From the NCBI GenBank assembly GCA_021772535.1, contig JAJFLV010000006.1, positions 1 to 33,041 on the forward strand: DNA of 33,041 bases. Reading direction: 5' to 3'. The notes under the pieces were generated by a model that saw only the letters and a program-made list of their open reading frames with translations, had not been told where the DNA came from and ran no database searches. The stretch comes from Opitutales bacterium. Its GTDB lineage: Bacteria > Verrucomicrobiota > Verrucomicrobiia > Opitutales > UBA2987. Positions 8,550 to 17,292 of this stretch are shown piece by piece. A program made the translations under genes and the position numbers. How positions within the stretch are numbered: the first letter of the stretch is position 1; each line of letters starts with the position of its first letter.

Positions 8550-11360
8550 ATGGGAAGAAATCCGATGGAAGACCCGCTATTCAAACGCCTGCGCTTGCAC
8601 GCAAAGAAAAAACTGTCCTTTGCGCCAGGCAGCGACCGGACGCTTACTTTGAGCGCCTGCAAGGATTTCCTGCGCCTGGAAAACCAGATGAGCCTCCGCT
8701 ACCATCGCAAGGGAGACGGCGGAAGGCGAGTCGCTTTTGCCCTTGCCTGCATGCTGGATGTCCTCATCGAGAGCCTCTTTTCTCATGCATTGAAGGCCTG
8801 GAAAGAGCGGACGGGCAAGGCCGGGGCCGGAGGGCGTGTCTGTGTGATGGCATTGGGCGGTTACGGAAGGGCCGAGCTTAGCCCCTTCAGCGATATCGAT
8901 CTGATGTTTCTCCATGCCGACGGAGAAAATGACGGGAAATGGGAAAACCTGCAAAAGGCCCTCTCCGAAACGCTTCTCTATGTGCTTTGGGATTTGGGGC
9001 TTAATGTAGGCCATTCCACCAGGACGATCGAGGAATCCATCGAAGAAGCCAGAAACAGCATCAAATCGAAAAATGCCATGCTGGAGTCCCGGTTGGTGGC
9101 CGGTTCAAAGGCTCTTTACTCCGAGTTTGAGAATAAATACAAAGCCTTTTGCGCGGAGGACGATCCCAACCGCTACTTTGAGGATCGTATAAAAGACCAG
9201 GTTGCCCGCCGCAAACGCTTCGGCGGGACCGTTTTTTTGCAGGAACCAGATGTTAAAAACGGCGTCGGCGGTTTGCGTGATTACCAAAGCGTGCTCTGGA
9301 TGAGCAGCATCAAGCTCGGCACGGGAGACCTCGAAACCCTGGAAAATAAGAGCTTCCTCAGAAAAGATGAAAAACGGGACTTCGAGCAGGCCTATGACTT
9401 TCTTCTGCGTGTGCGCAATGAATTACATTTTCAGAACAAAAGGAGGGGCGATGTCCTCAGCCTAGACCGGCAGCCGAAGGTCGCCCTTAACCTCGGGAAT
9501 CGAGAGGAGAATGTCTTTGAGCGGGTCGAGTCTTTCATGCGCAAATACTACAGCGCAGCGCGAAAAATATACCGAATCTCCGTCCTTCTGGAACAACGAT
9601 TGACCCGGCCAATTGACGAAACCGGAAAACAGGCCTCCAAAAGAGGGGGAAAAGGAAAACCGCTGGACGGATTTCTTTTGAAGGACGGAGTTTTAACCTT
9701 CGCCCAGGACACGGTTTTCGAGGAAGAGCCGGAACGGCTAATCCGGGTATTCCGGCACAGTCAGCAGTTTCAGGCCGAGCTCGATTTCGAATTGAGCAAC
9801 CTGGTGAATCACTCACTGCCTCTGATCGACGGGAAAGTCATCAATTCTCCAACCGCCAATCGCAGCTTCCGGTCTCTCTTGCTGACATCAGGGGAGGTAT
9901 TCAAGCCGCTCAGCGCGATGCACGAGTTGGGAGTATTGGGGCGTTTCCTGCCGGAATTCGGGGCTCTCGACTGCCTCGTGCAGCATGAATATTATCACCG
10001 CTACACAGCCGATATTCATACCCTGGAGACCATCCACCGGCTCGACCGAATATTCACCGGCCAATCACCCTACGCCAAAAATTATTTCCGAGAGATTCAC
10101 CAGACACAAACTCCAGGGCTTCTCTACATCATTCTACTGCTGCATGATATCGGCAAAGGAGTCGGTATAGAAGGTCATGCCATCCGAGGGGCACAGTTGG
10201 CCGCCGGGGTGGTCGATCGTCTGCAATTGAGCAAAAGGCAAAAGGAGCAAACGCTCTGGGTTATCAAAAATCACCTCGAAATGGCTCGATTCTGGCAAAA
10301 GCACGATGTGGACGATCCGGCAACGGCGGAACAATTTGCCGAGCTGGCCGGAAACCGCGAAGGTTTGCGGTTGCTCTACGTTCATACCTATTGCGACTCC
10401 CGCGGTACCGCGGAACAAATGTGGAACGGGTTCAAGGACATGCTGCACACCCGCTTGTTCGAAAACACATTGGCCGTACTGGGTGAAGCCCCAGATCCGG
10501 TCAGGTCTGCGGATTCGATTAAGGAAGATCTGCAAATGCTGGCTCCAGAAATTCCTCCCGAAGAGGTCGAGGCCCACTACCAAAACCTCCCGGAGCGTTA
10601 TTTTTCCAGCAACGACAATGAGGAGGTGATACTGCACCTGCGAATGGTCCACCAACTGTTGAGCCACCTTTCCCAGGCGCAGGCCCTGGAATCGCTCGAG
10701 CCTGTCATCGACTGGAGCGACGACCTCAATCTCAGCATAACGGTTGTGCAAATTGTAACCTGGGACCGGCCGGGTTTGTTTTACAAACTTGCCGGAGCTT
10801 TCAGCTTGGCGGGATTGAACATCATCAGCAGCAAGGCCATATCCCGCACCGATCATATCACCATCGACACATTCTACGTCTGCGAACCGGGTGGGGGAGT
10901 GGTCCAGAGTGAAGAAGCCCTCCAAATTTTTCTAGAAGGACTCAATGAGACCCTTCTCCATGATCGCGACCTATTGCCGGAAATCGTCAAAAAAGCCGAG
11001 AAATTGAGCCCCCCTGAATATCTGCGCAAAGAGGAGGTTCTCCCCGCGGATATTCATCCCACGGTGGAAGTTTACCATGACGAACGCCTGGGTCGCACCT
11101 ATGTCGAAGTTATGGCAAGAGATCGCATCGGCCTACTTTATCGAATTGCCAATACCATTACCAATCATGGTTTTGACATCGATTTCGGGCGGATCATGAC
11201 GGAGAGAGGAGTCGCCGTGGACACCTTTACCATCGACGGAATTGATGATACTTCGGTCACCGATGAGAATCTATTGACGGCTTTGCAAAAAGATCTGCAA
11301 TCCGTTATTTCCTCCGAAAATTTTCCGGTCGTAACGGAGCCGAAGAACGGTCCGCGATGA
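8550..11360 (+). CDS. glnD: Protein-PII uridylyltransferase / uridylyl-removing enzyme GlnD
   Basis: A 936-residue protein with the full GlnD architecture. The nucleotidyltransferase motif GGYGRAEL...SDIDL lies at residues 103-118 with catalytic D115 and D117. A GlnD-type helical domain is followed by an HD domain (LLHDIGKG, H532-D533) and two C-terminal ACT domains (about 728-810 and 848-925). The enzyme transfers UMP to PII proteins under nitrogen limitation and removes it when glutamine binds the ACT domains; it acts in the cytoplasm. The length is near the usual 850-940. ATG codons at 8550 and 8565 are both possible; the second has a better-spaced purine stretch (GGGAAGA). Its stop overlaps the start of the histidine kinase by four bases (ATGA). 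No PII gene lies in the window. Confidence 0.95.
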   Translation: MGRNPMEDPLFKRLRLHAKKKLSFAPGSDRTLTLSACKDFLRLENQMSLRYHRKGDGGRRVAFALACMLDVLIESLFSHALKAWKERTGKAGAGGRVCVMALGGYGRAELSPFSDIDLMFLHADGENDGKWENLQKALSETLLYVLWDLGLNVGHSTRTIEESIEEARNSIKSKNAMLESRLVAGSKALYSEFENKYKAFCAEDDPNRYFEDRIKDQVARRKRFGGTVFLQEPDVKNGVGGLRDYQSVLWMSSIKLGTGDLETLENKSFLRKDEKRDFEQAYDFLLRVRNELHFQNKRRGDVLSLDRQPKVALNLGNREENVFERVESFMRKYYSAARKIYRISVLLEQRLTRPIDETGKQASKRGGKGKPLDGFLLKDGVLTFAQDTVFEEEPERLIRVFRHSQQFQAELDFELSNLVNHSLPLIDGKVINSPTANRSFRSLLLTSGEVFKPLSAMHELGVLGRFLPEFGALDCLVQHEYYHRYTADIHTLETIHRLDRIFTGQSPYAKNYFREIHQTQTPGLLYIILLLHDIGKGVGIEGHAIRGAQLAAGVVDRLQLSKRQKEQTLWVIKNHLEMARFWQKHDVDDPATAEQFAELAGNREGLRLLYVHTYCDSRGTAEQMWNGFKDMLHTRLFENTLAVLGEAPDPVRSADSIKEDLQMLAPEIPPEEVEAHYQNLPERYFSSNDNEEVILHLRMVHQLLSHLSQAQALESLEPVIDWSDDLNLSITVVQIVTWDRPGLFYKLAGAFSLAGLNIISSKAISRTDHITIDTFYVCEPGGGVVQSEEALQIFLEGLNETLLHDRDLLPEIVKKAEKLSPPEYLRKEEVLPADIHPTVEVYHDERLGRTYVEVMARDRIGLLYRIANTITNHGFDIDFGRIMTERGVAVDTFTIDGIDDTSVTDENLLTALQKDLQSVISSENFPVVTEPKNGPR

Positions 11361-13087
11361 ATCGATTTGACGAAGATTCGGACCTCATCGGCTCCCTTTA
11401 CGAAATCAGCTCCCTGGCCCTGGAGGATGTTGATCCCGACCGGGCAGCCGAGACGATTTTAGCCACCATGGCAAAATTTTTCGAGGCGGAGGCAGCTTAT
11501 CTGACCTTGGCAAACCCCGATACCGGCCAAATGGAGTGTGAGTCAAGTTACGGCCTTTGGACCGAAAACGGAACCCCCTCTCCAAGCCTGCAAAATGGCC
11601 TGACAGCCTGGGTTGGGTTGCACGGAAAACCACGGGCCATTGCTGATTTTGCTAAAACTCCTCGATTCCTTCCCTCCACGGAGGCCATCCGGTCGGAAAT
11701 GGCGGTGCCGCTAATGGAAAAAGATTATGTTATCGGAGCGATTAACCTTGGTTGGCGTGAGGCCAAAAACTTTACCGGGACCGATATTGAAAAACTGGCC
11801 CGACTAACCACTGAGGCGGGCCGGGTTCTCGATAGGCTCTGGTTGGTTCAAAGGCTGGAGAACAAGGCCCGGCAACTGGGTTCACTCCTGGCAACGGGAC
11901 AAAATCTGGTTTCCAGACATGGTCTCGGTGAAGTCCTCGAAACTATTCCGGGGGAAGTTCTTAAAATTATGAATTGCAAGGTCTGCGCCCTTTTCCTGCT
12001 TAACCCGGATGGTAAAGGGCTCACCCTTCAAGTGGCCGCCGGGACTCCACGCCTGCATGATTATACGGAAAAGTTGAACCTTGAGGACAGCGCCCTCGGA
12101 TCGGCCATCCTTTACCGGAAGCAGGTGGAAGTAGCGGATCTCCCCAAAACCGAAGAGCACCATTTTGTGCCCGTAGTCCAGAGCGAGGGCCTCATCTCAA
12201 TGCTGGCCACACCCATAACCTACGAAGGCGAGGCAATCGGGGTGCTCAATGTTTATACCGGGGCAAGTCATCGTTTCGATAACGGTGAAAAAAGTCTCTA
12301 CGCGGCGCTCGCCGGACTCACCGCGGTGGCCATCCAGAATGCCCGTCTCTATGAAAAGGTAGTGGCTGGTGAGGAAGTGCTGCGCCGGAGCGAGCGGCTG
12401 GGGGCGCTTGGACTCCTCACTTCGGAGATCGCCCACGAAATCCGCAACCCGCTAACCGTCATCAAACTGCTTTTCGAGTCGCTTGAACTCGATTTTCCCA
12501 TCGAAGACCTTCGCCACAAGGATGCCGAAATCATCAAGGAAAAACTGAATCAGCTTGATGAAATAGTGCGCCGCGTTCTCGGCTACGGAAAAAGTGAGGA
12601 TACCGAACATAAACCCTTGGATCTCGACCCTTTGCTTCGCGATACCATAGCCCTTGTCCGGCTCAAGCTGGCCCAAAAAAATATCCGCCTTTGCTACGAG
12701 CCGGAGCCGGACGCGGACCCGACGGTCGTTGTTGGCCACAAAGGTCAGTTACAGCAGATATTTCTCAATCTAATTCTTAATGCCTATGCCGCCGCGCCGC
12801 AGGATGGACTGATCAATATTTCGCATTACAGGAAAGAAAGGGAAGGGGAGGGTGAAGCCGCCGCAGTATTGGAGTTTGCCGATAACGGCAGCGGCATTCC
12901 CGCGGAAATACGAGAGCATATTTTTGATTCCTGTTTTTCCGGACGCAAGGAAGGAACCGGATTGGGGTTAGCCATAGTCAAACGCATCGTGCAGGACCAT
13001 CGCGGCCAAATCGAAATCGCCCAAAGCACACCCAACGGCACAACCATCCAAATAAAACTCCCCCTTGATCCAAATGACACCCTCTAA
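11357..13087 (+). CDS. Soluble GAF-GAF sensor histidine kinase (NtrB-like core)
   Basis: A 576-residue protein with two GAF domains (about 10-160 and 180-325), a HisKA domain with phospho-accepting H360 in IAHEIRNP, and a HATPase_c domain with N-box NLILNA (N475), G1 box DNGSGIP (D509) and the GTGLGLAIVKRI box. No membrane helix is present, so it senses a cytoplasmic signal through the GAF domains. The ATGA overlap with glnD implies co-translation and suggests a nitrogen- or glutamine-related signal (inference). No response regulator is adjacent, so the partner is encoded elsewhere. The kinase core resembles the NtrB/ZraS type that partners sigma-54 activators. Confidence 0.9.
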   Translation: MNRFDEDSDLIGSLYEISSLALEDVDPDRAAETILATMAKFFEAEAAYLTLANPDTGQMECESSYGLWTENGTPSPSLQNGLTAWVGLHGKPRAIADFAKTPRFLPSTEAIRSEMAVPLMEKDYVIGAINLGWREAKNFTGTDIEKLARLTTEAGRVLDRLWLVQRLENKARQLGSLLATGQNLVSRHGLGEVLETIPGEVLKIMNCKVCALFLLNPDGKGLTLQVAAGTPRLHDYTEKLNLEDSALGSAILYRKQVEVADLPKTEEHHFVPVVQSEGLISMLATPITYEGEAIGVLNVYTGASHRFDNGEKSLYAALAGLTAVAIQNARLYEKVVAGEEVLRRSERLGALGLLTSEIAHEIRNPLTVIKLLFESLELDFPIEDLRHKDAEIIKEKLNQLDEIVRRVLGYGKSEDTEHKPLDLDPLLRDTIALVRLKLAQKNIRLCYEPEPDADPTVVVGHKGQLQQIFLNLILNAYAAAPQDGLINISHYRKEREGEGEAAAVLEFADNGSGIPAEIREHIFDSCFSGRKEGTGLGLAIVKRIVQDHRGQIEIAQSTPNGTTIQIKLPLDPNDTL

Positions 13088-13219
13088 GCCCATCCTTAAA
13101 TAATCTTCCTCTTCCTCTTTGTCTTTCTCTTCGTCCCGTATTCTTTTAATAACAACAGCTTACACAAAAACAGAGTAAGACCGAGAAAAAGCAAGGCCCA
13201 TCCACATATCCAAAGGTGG

Positions 13220-13241
13220 GCCCCGCTGTCCCCAGCGGGGC
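13220..13241. terminator. GC-rich perfect hairpin, possible terminator
   Basis: GCCCCGCTG and CAGCGGGGC form a 9-base perfect stem around TCCC. It lies 130 bases after the histidine kinase stop and immediately after the stop of the small minus-strand frame. No T run follows on either strand, so it could also be a dispersed palindromic repeat unit. Confidence 0.45.
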
Positions 13242-13245
13242 TGTA

Positions 13246-13410
13246 TTAATTCAGCGTAATTCGATAAATTACATGACCCGCGCATGTTGAAAGTGTGCCA
13301 TTCCCTACCTTACCGATGCTCACCTTGAATTCGAGATACTCGGTCAGCCATTCCTTGGCCTGTCGGAGCGTAGCAGTTTGTCCTGGCATCCTGAAACCTG
13401 CCTTTCGCAT
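13246..13410 (-). pseudogene. Possible remnant of a small protein gene (54 residues)
   Basis: On the minus strand an ATG at 13408-13410 opens a 54-residue frame ending in TAA at 13246-13248. The frame extends open upstream to a TGA at 13441-13443 and reads as natural protein there as well (GHHPTYVYAMRKAGFRMPG, then a TLRQAKEWL helix). This AGFxMPG-plus-helix style resembles small mobile-element proteins of unknown function that I recall from Verrucomicrobia, but I cannot name the family. The upstream stop and missing ribosome-binding site suggest decay. Confidence 0.3.
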
Positions 13411-13592
13411 GGCGTAGACATAGGTTGGGTGATGCCCCGATCACTGGTAATTCCCTCTTGTCATTACCCTTATACCATTCCATTCTTTCAAATCTTGGCC
13501 CATCTAGCCACAAACTATTCGAATGGAGTGAGGTTGACGGGATAATAACTCAATTTGCATCACGTTCCGGGGAACAAGCCTGTTACACTTGA

Positions 13593-13706
13593 ATTAGCAG
13601 AATGCCAATGATCAAAAACAAATCCCTCGAATCCTGCACCCTGCGCGACACCCTGCTGCCGAAGCCGCTGAGCGGGGAGTTGAGCGTAGATAGTATGACT
13701 AATTGA
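13593..13706 (+). pseudogene. hsdS: HsdS C-terminal fragment (type I restriction specificity subunit)
   Basis: After an in-frame TGA at 13590-13592, an open stretch ends in TGA at 13704-13706. Its peptide LRDTLLPKPLSGELSV matches the strongly conserved C-terminus of HsdS proteins (LRDTLLPKLxSGELxV), where it forms the last part of the second conserved coiled coil. The rest of the gene, and hsdM, are absent upstream. The stop is 15 bases before the RloC/PrrC-like gene, so the two were once one operon. Confidence 0.75.
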
Positions 13707-13721
13707 GAAACAGAGCCGCCC

Positions 13722-16025
13722 ATGATCAACCACCTACAACTCATCAGAAATGTCGGGCTCTTTGACTCGGTAACAACAGTGGGGAACATCGCGCTTGGAC
13801 GTACCACTTTGATCTATGCGGAGAACGGTCGTGGCAAGACAACGCTCGCTGCAGTTCTTCGATCTCTCGCGACGGGCGATGCAATTTCGATTGTGGAGCG
13901 CAGGCGGCTTGCTGCACTGCATCCTCCGCATGTCATCATCGGATGTGCGGGTGGGTCACCGGCGGCGATGTTTGTGAATGGAGCTTGGAGCCGGACTCTC
14001 GCGAACATGGTTTTTTTCGATGACGTGTTCATCGACCAGAACGTTTATTCAGGGCTCGTGGTGGGGGTCGATCACCGACAGAATTTGCACGAATTGATCT
14101 TGGGTGCCCACGGCGTCGCTCTGAATCAGCAGCTTCAGAACCTCATCGCGCGCATCGAAGTTCATAATCAAACGCTCCGGCAACGCGAGAGAGCAATTCC
14201 CGCAGGAGAACTTGGCCAGTTGTCCGTTGACCAGTTCTGCGCTCTGCCTGCGAACCCGAATGTTGAGCAGGAGATTCAGGGCGCAGAGCGAAACCTTGCG
14301 GCTGCACGCGCTCAAGACCAAGTGCGGAATACGCCCGCGTTTGAGTTGCTCAGCCTTCCTACTTTCGACATCGCTGGGATTGAGGCTGTCCTTCGCGCGG
14401 GTGTTCCCGAACTGGATGCAGTGGCCGCCGCTCGTGTCCAAAAACATTTGGCGACATCAGGACGAGGTGCTGAAGAATGGATTGGAGAGGGGATGCGCCG
14501 ACAATCAGAACGTCCGCCGCAGGTTGTCGGAGAATGCGTGTTCTGCGCGCAGAACCTCGCTGGCTCACCGGTAATCGGTCACTATCGCGCCTTTTTCAGC
14601 GAAGCCTATCGGGCGTTGCAGCGCAGCATCGTTGGCACTGCGGCCGCATTGAATCAAACGCACAGTGACAATCCCGCTGCCGGACTTGAGCGAGCAGTCC
14701 GTATTTTGAGTGAGCGCAGACAGTTTTGGTCCCAGTTCGCCGAAATCCCGGACCTGCAAATTGACACTACGGTCGTTATCCGTGACTGGCAGGCGGCCCG
14801 TAACCAACTGACTGTATTGCTGACTCAGAAGCAGGCATCTCCTCTCGACGCGGTCACGGTTTCTGACGGGGTGCGTGCGGCCGTTCAGACCCACGAGGCC
14901 AATATCGCTGCAATCAGCGCGCTCAACCAGCAACTCACTCAAGCGAATCAAGCTATTGCTGCAGTAAAACAACGGGCCGCGAACGCAAATCCGGCAGCAA
15001 TCACTGCAACATTGACTCGCCTCAAGGCTGTTCGGTCCCGTAATACCGCAGCAACGGCGGCGCTCTGCGCGGACTACTTGACCGAGAAACAGGCAAAAGC
15101 TGTAACTGAGCTACTGCGCGACCAAGCACGAACGGCGCTTGAGCAGTATCGAACAAATGTCTTTCCGAACTATCAGGCAGCGCTCAACCGCTACCTCGCG
15201 CGATTCAACGTTGGTTTCCATCTTGATGCTGTGACGGCAACGAACACGCGGGGAGGACCGACCTGCACTTACAATATCGTCATCAACAACACGGCAGTAG
15301 CTGTGGCCGGCGGCGATCCGCAGCCAGGAGAACACTCGTTCAAGAACACTTTGAGCTCAGGTGACAGGAACGCTCTAGCTTTGGCGTTCTTTTTCGCCTC
15401 AATCGAAATGGATCCGAACATCGCCAGTAAGACCGTCGTAATCGACGACCCTGTTTCGAGCCTCGACGAACATCGCTCATTGACGACGGTTCAGGAACTC
15501 CGACGCCTTTCAACCAGCGTTTCCCAAGTGGTCGTTCTTTCACACAGCAAACCGTTCCTCTGCAGAATATGGGAAGGTGCGGATACTGCCACCCGTGTCG
15601 CGCTCCACGTTGTTCGCGACGGAAATGGATCGACTATCCAGCTGTGGAATGTCGATCACGACTCAGTTACGGAGCATGACCGAAGGAACGCGATTCTTCG
15701 AGATTACCTGGCTAACGGATCTGGTAACGAGTGCGAGATTGTACGTTCTCTCCGTCCTCACGTTGAGGCGTTTTTCCGGGTTGCGTGCCCCGAGCACTTT
15801 CCGCCTGGAACACTGTTGGGACAATTTCGTGGGCTTTGTGTCCAGCGAGTGAACACACCGCGGCAGATTCTCGGAGCACAGGATATCCAAGAGTTACGGG
15901 ACATAGTGGAGTATACGAATCGGTTCCATCACGACACGAACCCCGCGTGGGAAACCGAAGTTATCAATGCCGCTGAGTTGACCGGGTTTGTCAACCGTGT
16001 TATCGCGTTCGTGAAGCGTCCCTAG
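13722..16025 (+). CDS. RloC/PrrC-like AAA_13 ATPase, candidate anticodon nuclease
   Basis: A 767-residue SMC/Rad50-style ATPase. Walker A is AENGRGKT (residues 33-40), the ABC-type signature is LSSGDRNA (544-551), and Walker B is VVIDDPVSSLDE (about 572-583). Between them lies a long coiled-coil-rich insert with a CVFC motif at 272-275, the zinc-hook-like CxxC seen in RloC. The C-terminal region (about 665-760) has an R-x3-E pair (R678, E682) and, later, RFHH (R734, H736, H737), the spacing style of the HEPN anticodon-nuclease domain of PrrC and RloC. If active it would cleave a tRNA anticodon loop on ATPase-controlled release, blocking translation during phage infection. The gene sits between HsdS and HsdR scraps, exactly where prrC sits in prr cassettes. 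It is intact and GC-richer than its neighbours. The nuclease role is inference. Confidence 0.7.
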   Translation: MINHLQLIRNVGLFDSVTTVGNIALGRTTLIYAENGRGKTTLAAVLRSLATGDAISIVERRRLAALHPPHVIIGCAGGSPAAMFVNGAWSRTLANMVFFDDVFIDQNVYSGLVVGVDHRQNLHELILGAHGVALNQQLQNLIARIEVHNQTLRQRERAIPAGELGQLSVDQFCALPANPNVEQEIQGAERNLAAARAQDQVRNTPAFELLSLPTFDIAGIEAVLRAGVPELDAVAAARVQKHLATSGRGAEEWIGEGMRRQSERPPQVVGECVFCAQNLAGSPVIGHYRAFFSEAYRALQRSIVGTAAALNQTHSDNPAAGLERAVRILSERRQFWSQFAEIPDLQIDTTVVIRDWQAARNQLTVLLTQKQASPLDAVTVSDGVRAAVQTHEANIAAISALNQQLTQANQAIAAVKQRAANANPAAITATLTRLKAVRSRNTAATAALCADYLTEKQAKAVTELLRDQARTALEQYRTNVFPNYQAALNRYLARFNVGFHLDAVTATNTRGGPTCTYNIVINNTAVAVAGGDPQPGEHSFKNTLSSGDRNALALAFFFASIEMDPNIASKTVVIDDPVSSLDEHRSLTTVQELRRLSTSVSQVVVLSHSKPFLCRIWEGADTATRVALHVVRDGNGSTIQLWNVDHDSVTEHDRRNAILRDYLANGSGNECEIVRSLRPHVEAFFRVACPEHFPPGTLLGQFRGLCVQRVNTPRQILGAQDIQELRDIVEYTNRFHHDTNPAWETEVINAAELTGFVNRVIAFVKRP

Positions 16026-16037
16026 TTCGGCCAAAGC

Positions 16038-16244
16038 ATGTTCCTCAACGAATCCATCGTCGAAGACGCCGCCCTCGAATGGTTCGGGGAGTTGGGCGTT
16101 GGAAGAGTGAAATTTCGGAGCCGATCTCCTTTTTCTTTTTCCACCACTTACTCTTCTTCCTTACAGACCATTCTCGACGAGACGCGGTCAGTTATCCGGC
16201 GATACTGGATAGCTCAAGCCTCACCTCAACCTCAACAAAGTTGA
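16038..16244 (+). pseudogene. hsdR: HsdR N-terminal fragment, copy 1
   Basis: An ATG 12 bases after the ATPase stop begins a peptide with NESIVEDAALEWFGELG, the well-conserved start of HsdR, the type I restriction motor/endonuclease. After residue 20 the match stops and the frame runs into unrelated Ser/Arg-rich sequence ending at 16244. Full HsdR proteins are near 1000 residues, so this is only a scrap. It is repeated, with a few substitutions, at 17289 on the other side of rhuM. Confidence 0.7.
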
Positions 16245-16248
16245 AATC

Positions 16249-17292
16249 ATGAGCAAAGAATCCGGGACATCGCCGCCCCCGGGCGGACAGTTCATCGTCT
16301 ATCAGACCGAGGACGGGAAGCTGAAGATCGACGTGCGGTTCGAAGGCGAAACCGTCTGGCTCACGCAGCAGCACATGGCGGAGCTTTTCCGGACGACCAA
16401 GCAGAACATCGGGCAGCACTTGAAAGGAATTTTTGACGAATGCGAACTCTCCCAAAATTCAGTAGTAAAGAATTTCTTTACCACTGCCGCCGACGGCAAG
16501 AACTACAAGACCAACTTTTACAATCTGGACGCCATCATCTCCGTCGGCTACCGGGTCAAATCCCGTGTCGCCACGCGATTCCGCATCTGGGCTACTCAGC
16601 GCTTGCGGGAATTCATTGTCAAAGGCTTCGTTCTCGACGATGAGCGACTGAAAAACCCCGACCAGCCCTTCGATTATTTCGAGGAGCTGATACGCCGGAT
16701 TCAGGACATCCGCACCTCCGAACGGCGGTTCTACCAAAAGATCACGGATATTTACGCTACGAGCATTGATTACGACCCCACCCAGGAGGTCAGCATTCAG
16801 TTTTTCAAGACTGTGCAGAACAAGGTGCACTGGGCGATCACTGGCCAGACTGCCGCCGAGATCGTCCATGAGCGGGTGGACGCAGCCAAGCCCAACTTGG
16901 GGTTGAGCAACTGGCGGGGGGCGGTGGTCCGCAAACAGGATGTCGCCATCGCCAAAAACTACCTCACCGAACCTGAGTTGGCGGCACTCAATAACTTGGT
17001 GGAGCAATATCTGGTTTTTGCAGAAGGTCAGGCCATGCGACGCGTGTCGATGCATATGGCGGACTGGATCAAGAAGCTGGATGCGTTTCTGACGCTGAAT
17101 GAACGCGACATCCTTACGCACGCCGGGCGCATTTCACATGAGGTGGCGCAGGCCAAAGCCGAGCTGGAATACGACAAGTTCAAGTCCCTCACTGCTGCTG
17201 AGCCACGTCCGGTGGACGCGGACTTCGATCAGGCGATGAAAGCATTGGAGAAACTACCGAGGCCGAAGAAACCCGACCCGCCAAAACCATGA
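16249..17292 (+). CDS. rhuM: RhuM-family protein
   Basis: A 347-residue protein matching the RhuM family across its length: an N-terminal FIVYQTEDGKLKIDVRF beta segment, the ETVWLTQQHMAELF helix-turn-helix-like segment, ISVGYRVKSRVATRFRIWAT, and the late QNKVHWAITGQTAAEI region. RhuM was named in Salmonella pathogenicity island 3; its biochemical function is unresolved, and relatives are often carried as accessory genes inside type I restriction loci. That context fits here: its stop overlaps an HsdR start by four bases (ATGA), so it was once translationally coupled to hsdR. The frame is intact. Confidence 0.88.
   Translation: MSKESGTSPPPGGQFIVYQTEDGKLKIDVRFEGETVWLTQQHMAELFRTTKQNIGQHLKGIFDECELSQNSVVKNFFTTAADGKNYKTNFYNLDAIISVGYRVKSRVATRFRIWATQRLREFIVKGFVLDDERLKNPDQPFDYFEELIRRIQDIRTSERRFYQKITDIYATSIDYDPTQEVSIQFFKTVQNKVHWAITGQTAAEIVHERVDAAKPNLGLSNWRGAVVRKQDVAIAKNYLTEPELAALNNLVEQYLVFAEGQAMRRVSMHMADWIKKLDAFLTLNERDILTHAGRISHEVAQAKAELEYDKFKSLTAAEPRPVDADFDQAMKALEKLPRPKKPDPPKP

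Larger units (their letters stand above)
13088..13592. other. Spacer at the edge of the degraded restriction-modification region
   Basis: About 500 bases between the histidine kinase and the HsdS scrap. It holds a perfect hairpin at 13220-13241 and a small possible gene remnant on the minus strand (13246-13410). Nothing else is recognisable; it probably marks the left boundary of the accessory region. Confidence 0.5.

Noticed and set aside
10134-10925. 263-residue open frame on the minus strand inside glnD
   Set aside because: It is fully antisense to the HD and ACT-coding part of a clear glnD gene, has no recognisable motif, and reflects the base bias of the sense gene.
13310-13513. 67-residue minus-strand frame starting at 13513
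   Set aside because: Its C-terminal half reads the possible small gene in the wrong frame; the frame ending at 13246 looks more protein-like.
16459-17121. 220-residue open frame on the minus strand inside rhuM
   Set aside because: It is antisense to well-conserved RhuM motifs and its residues are the usual mirror of the sense codons.
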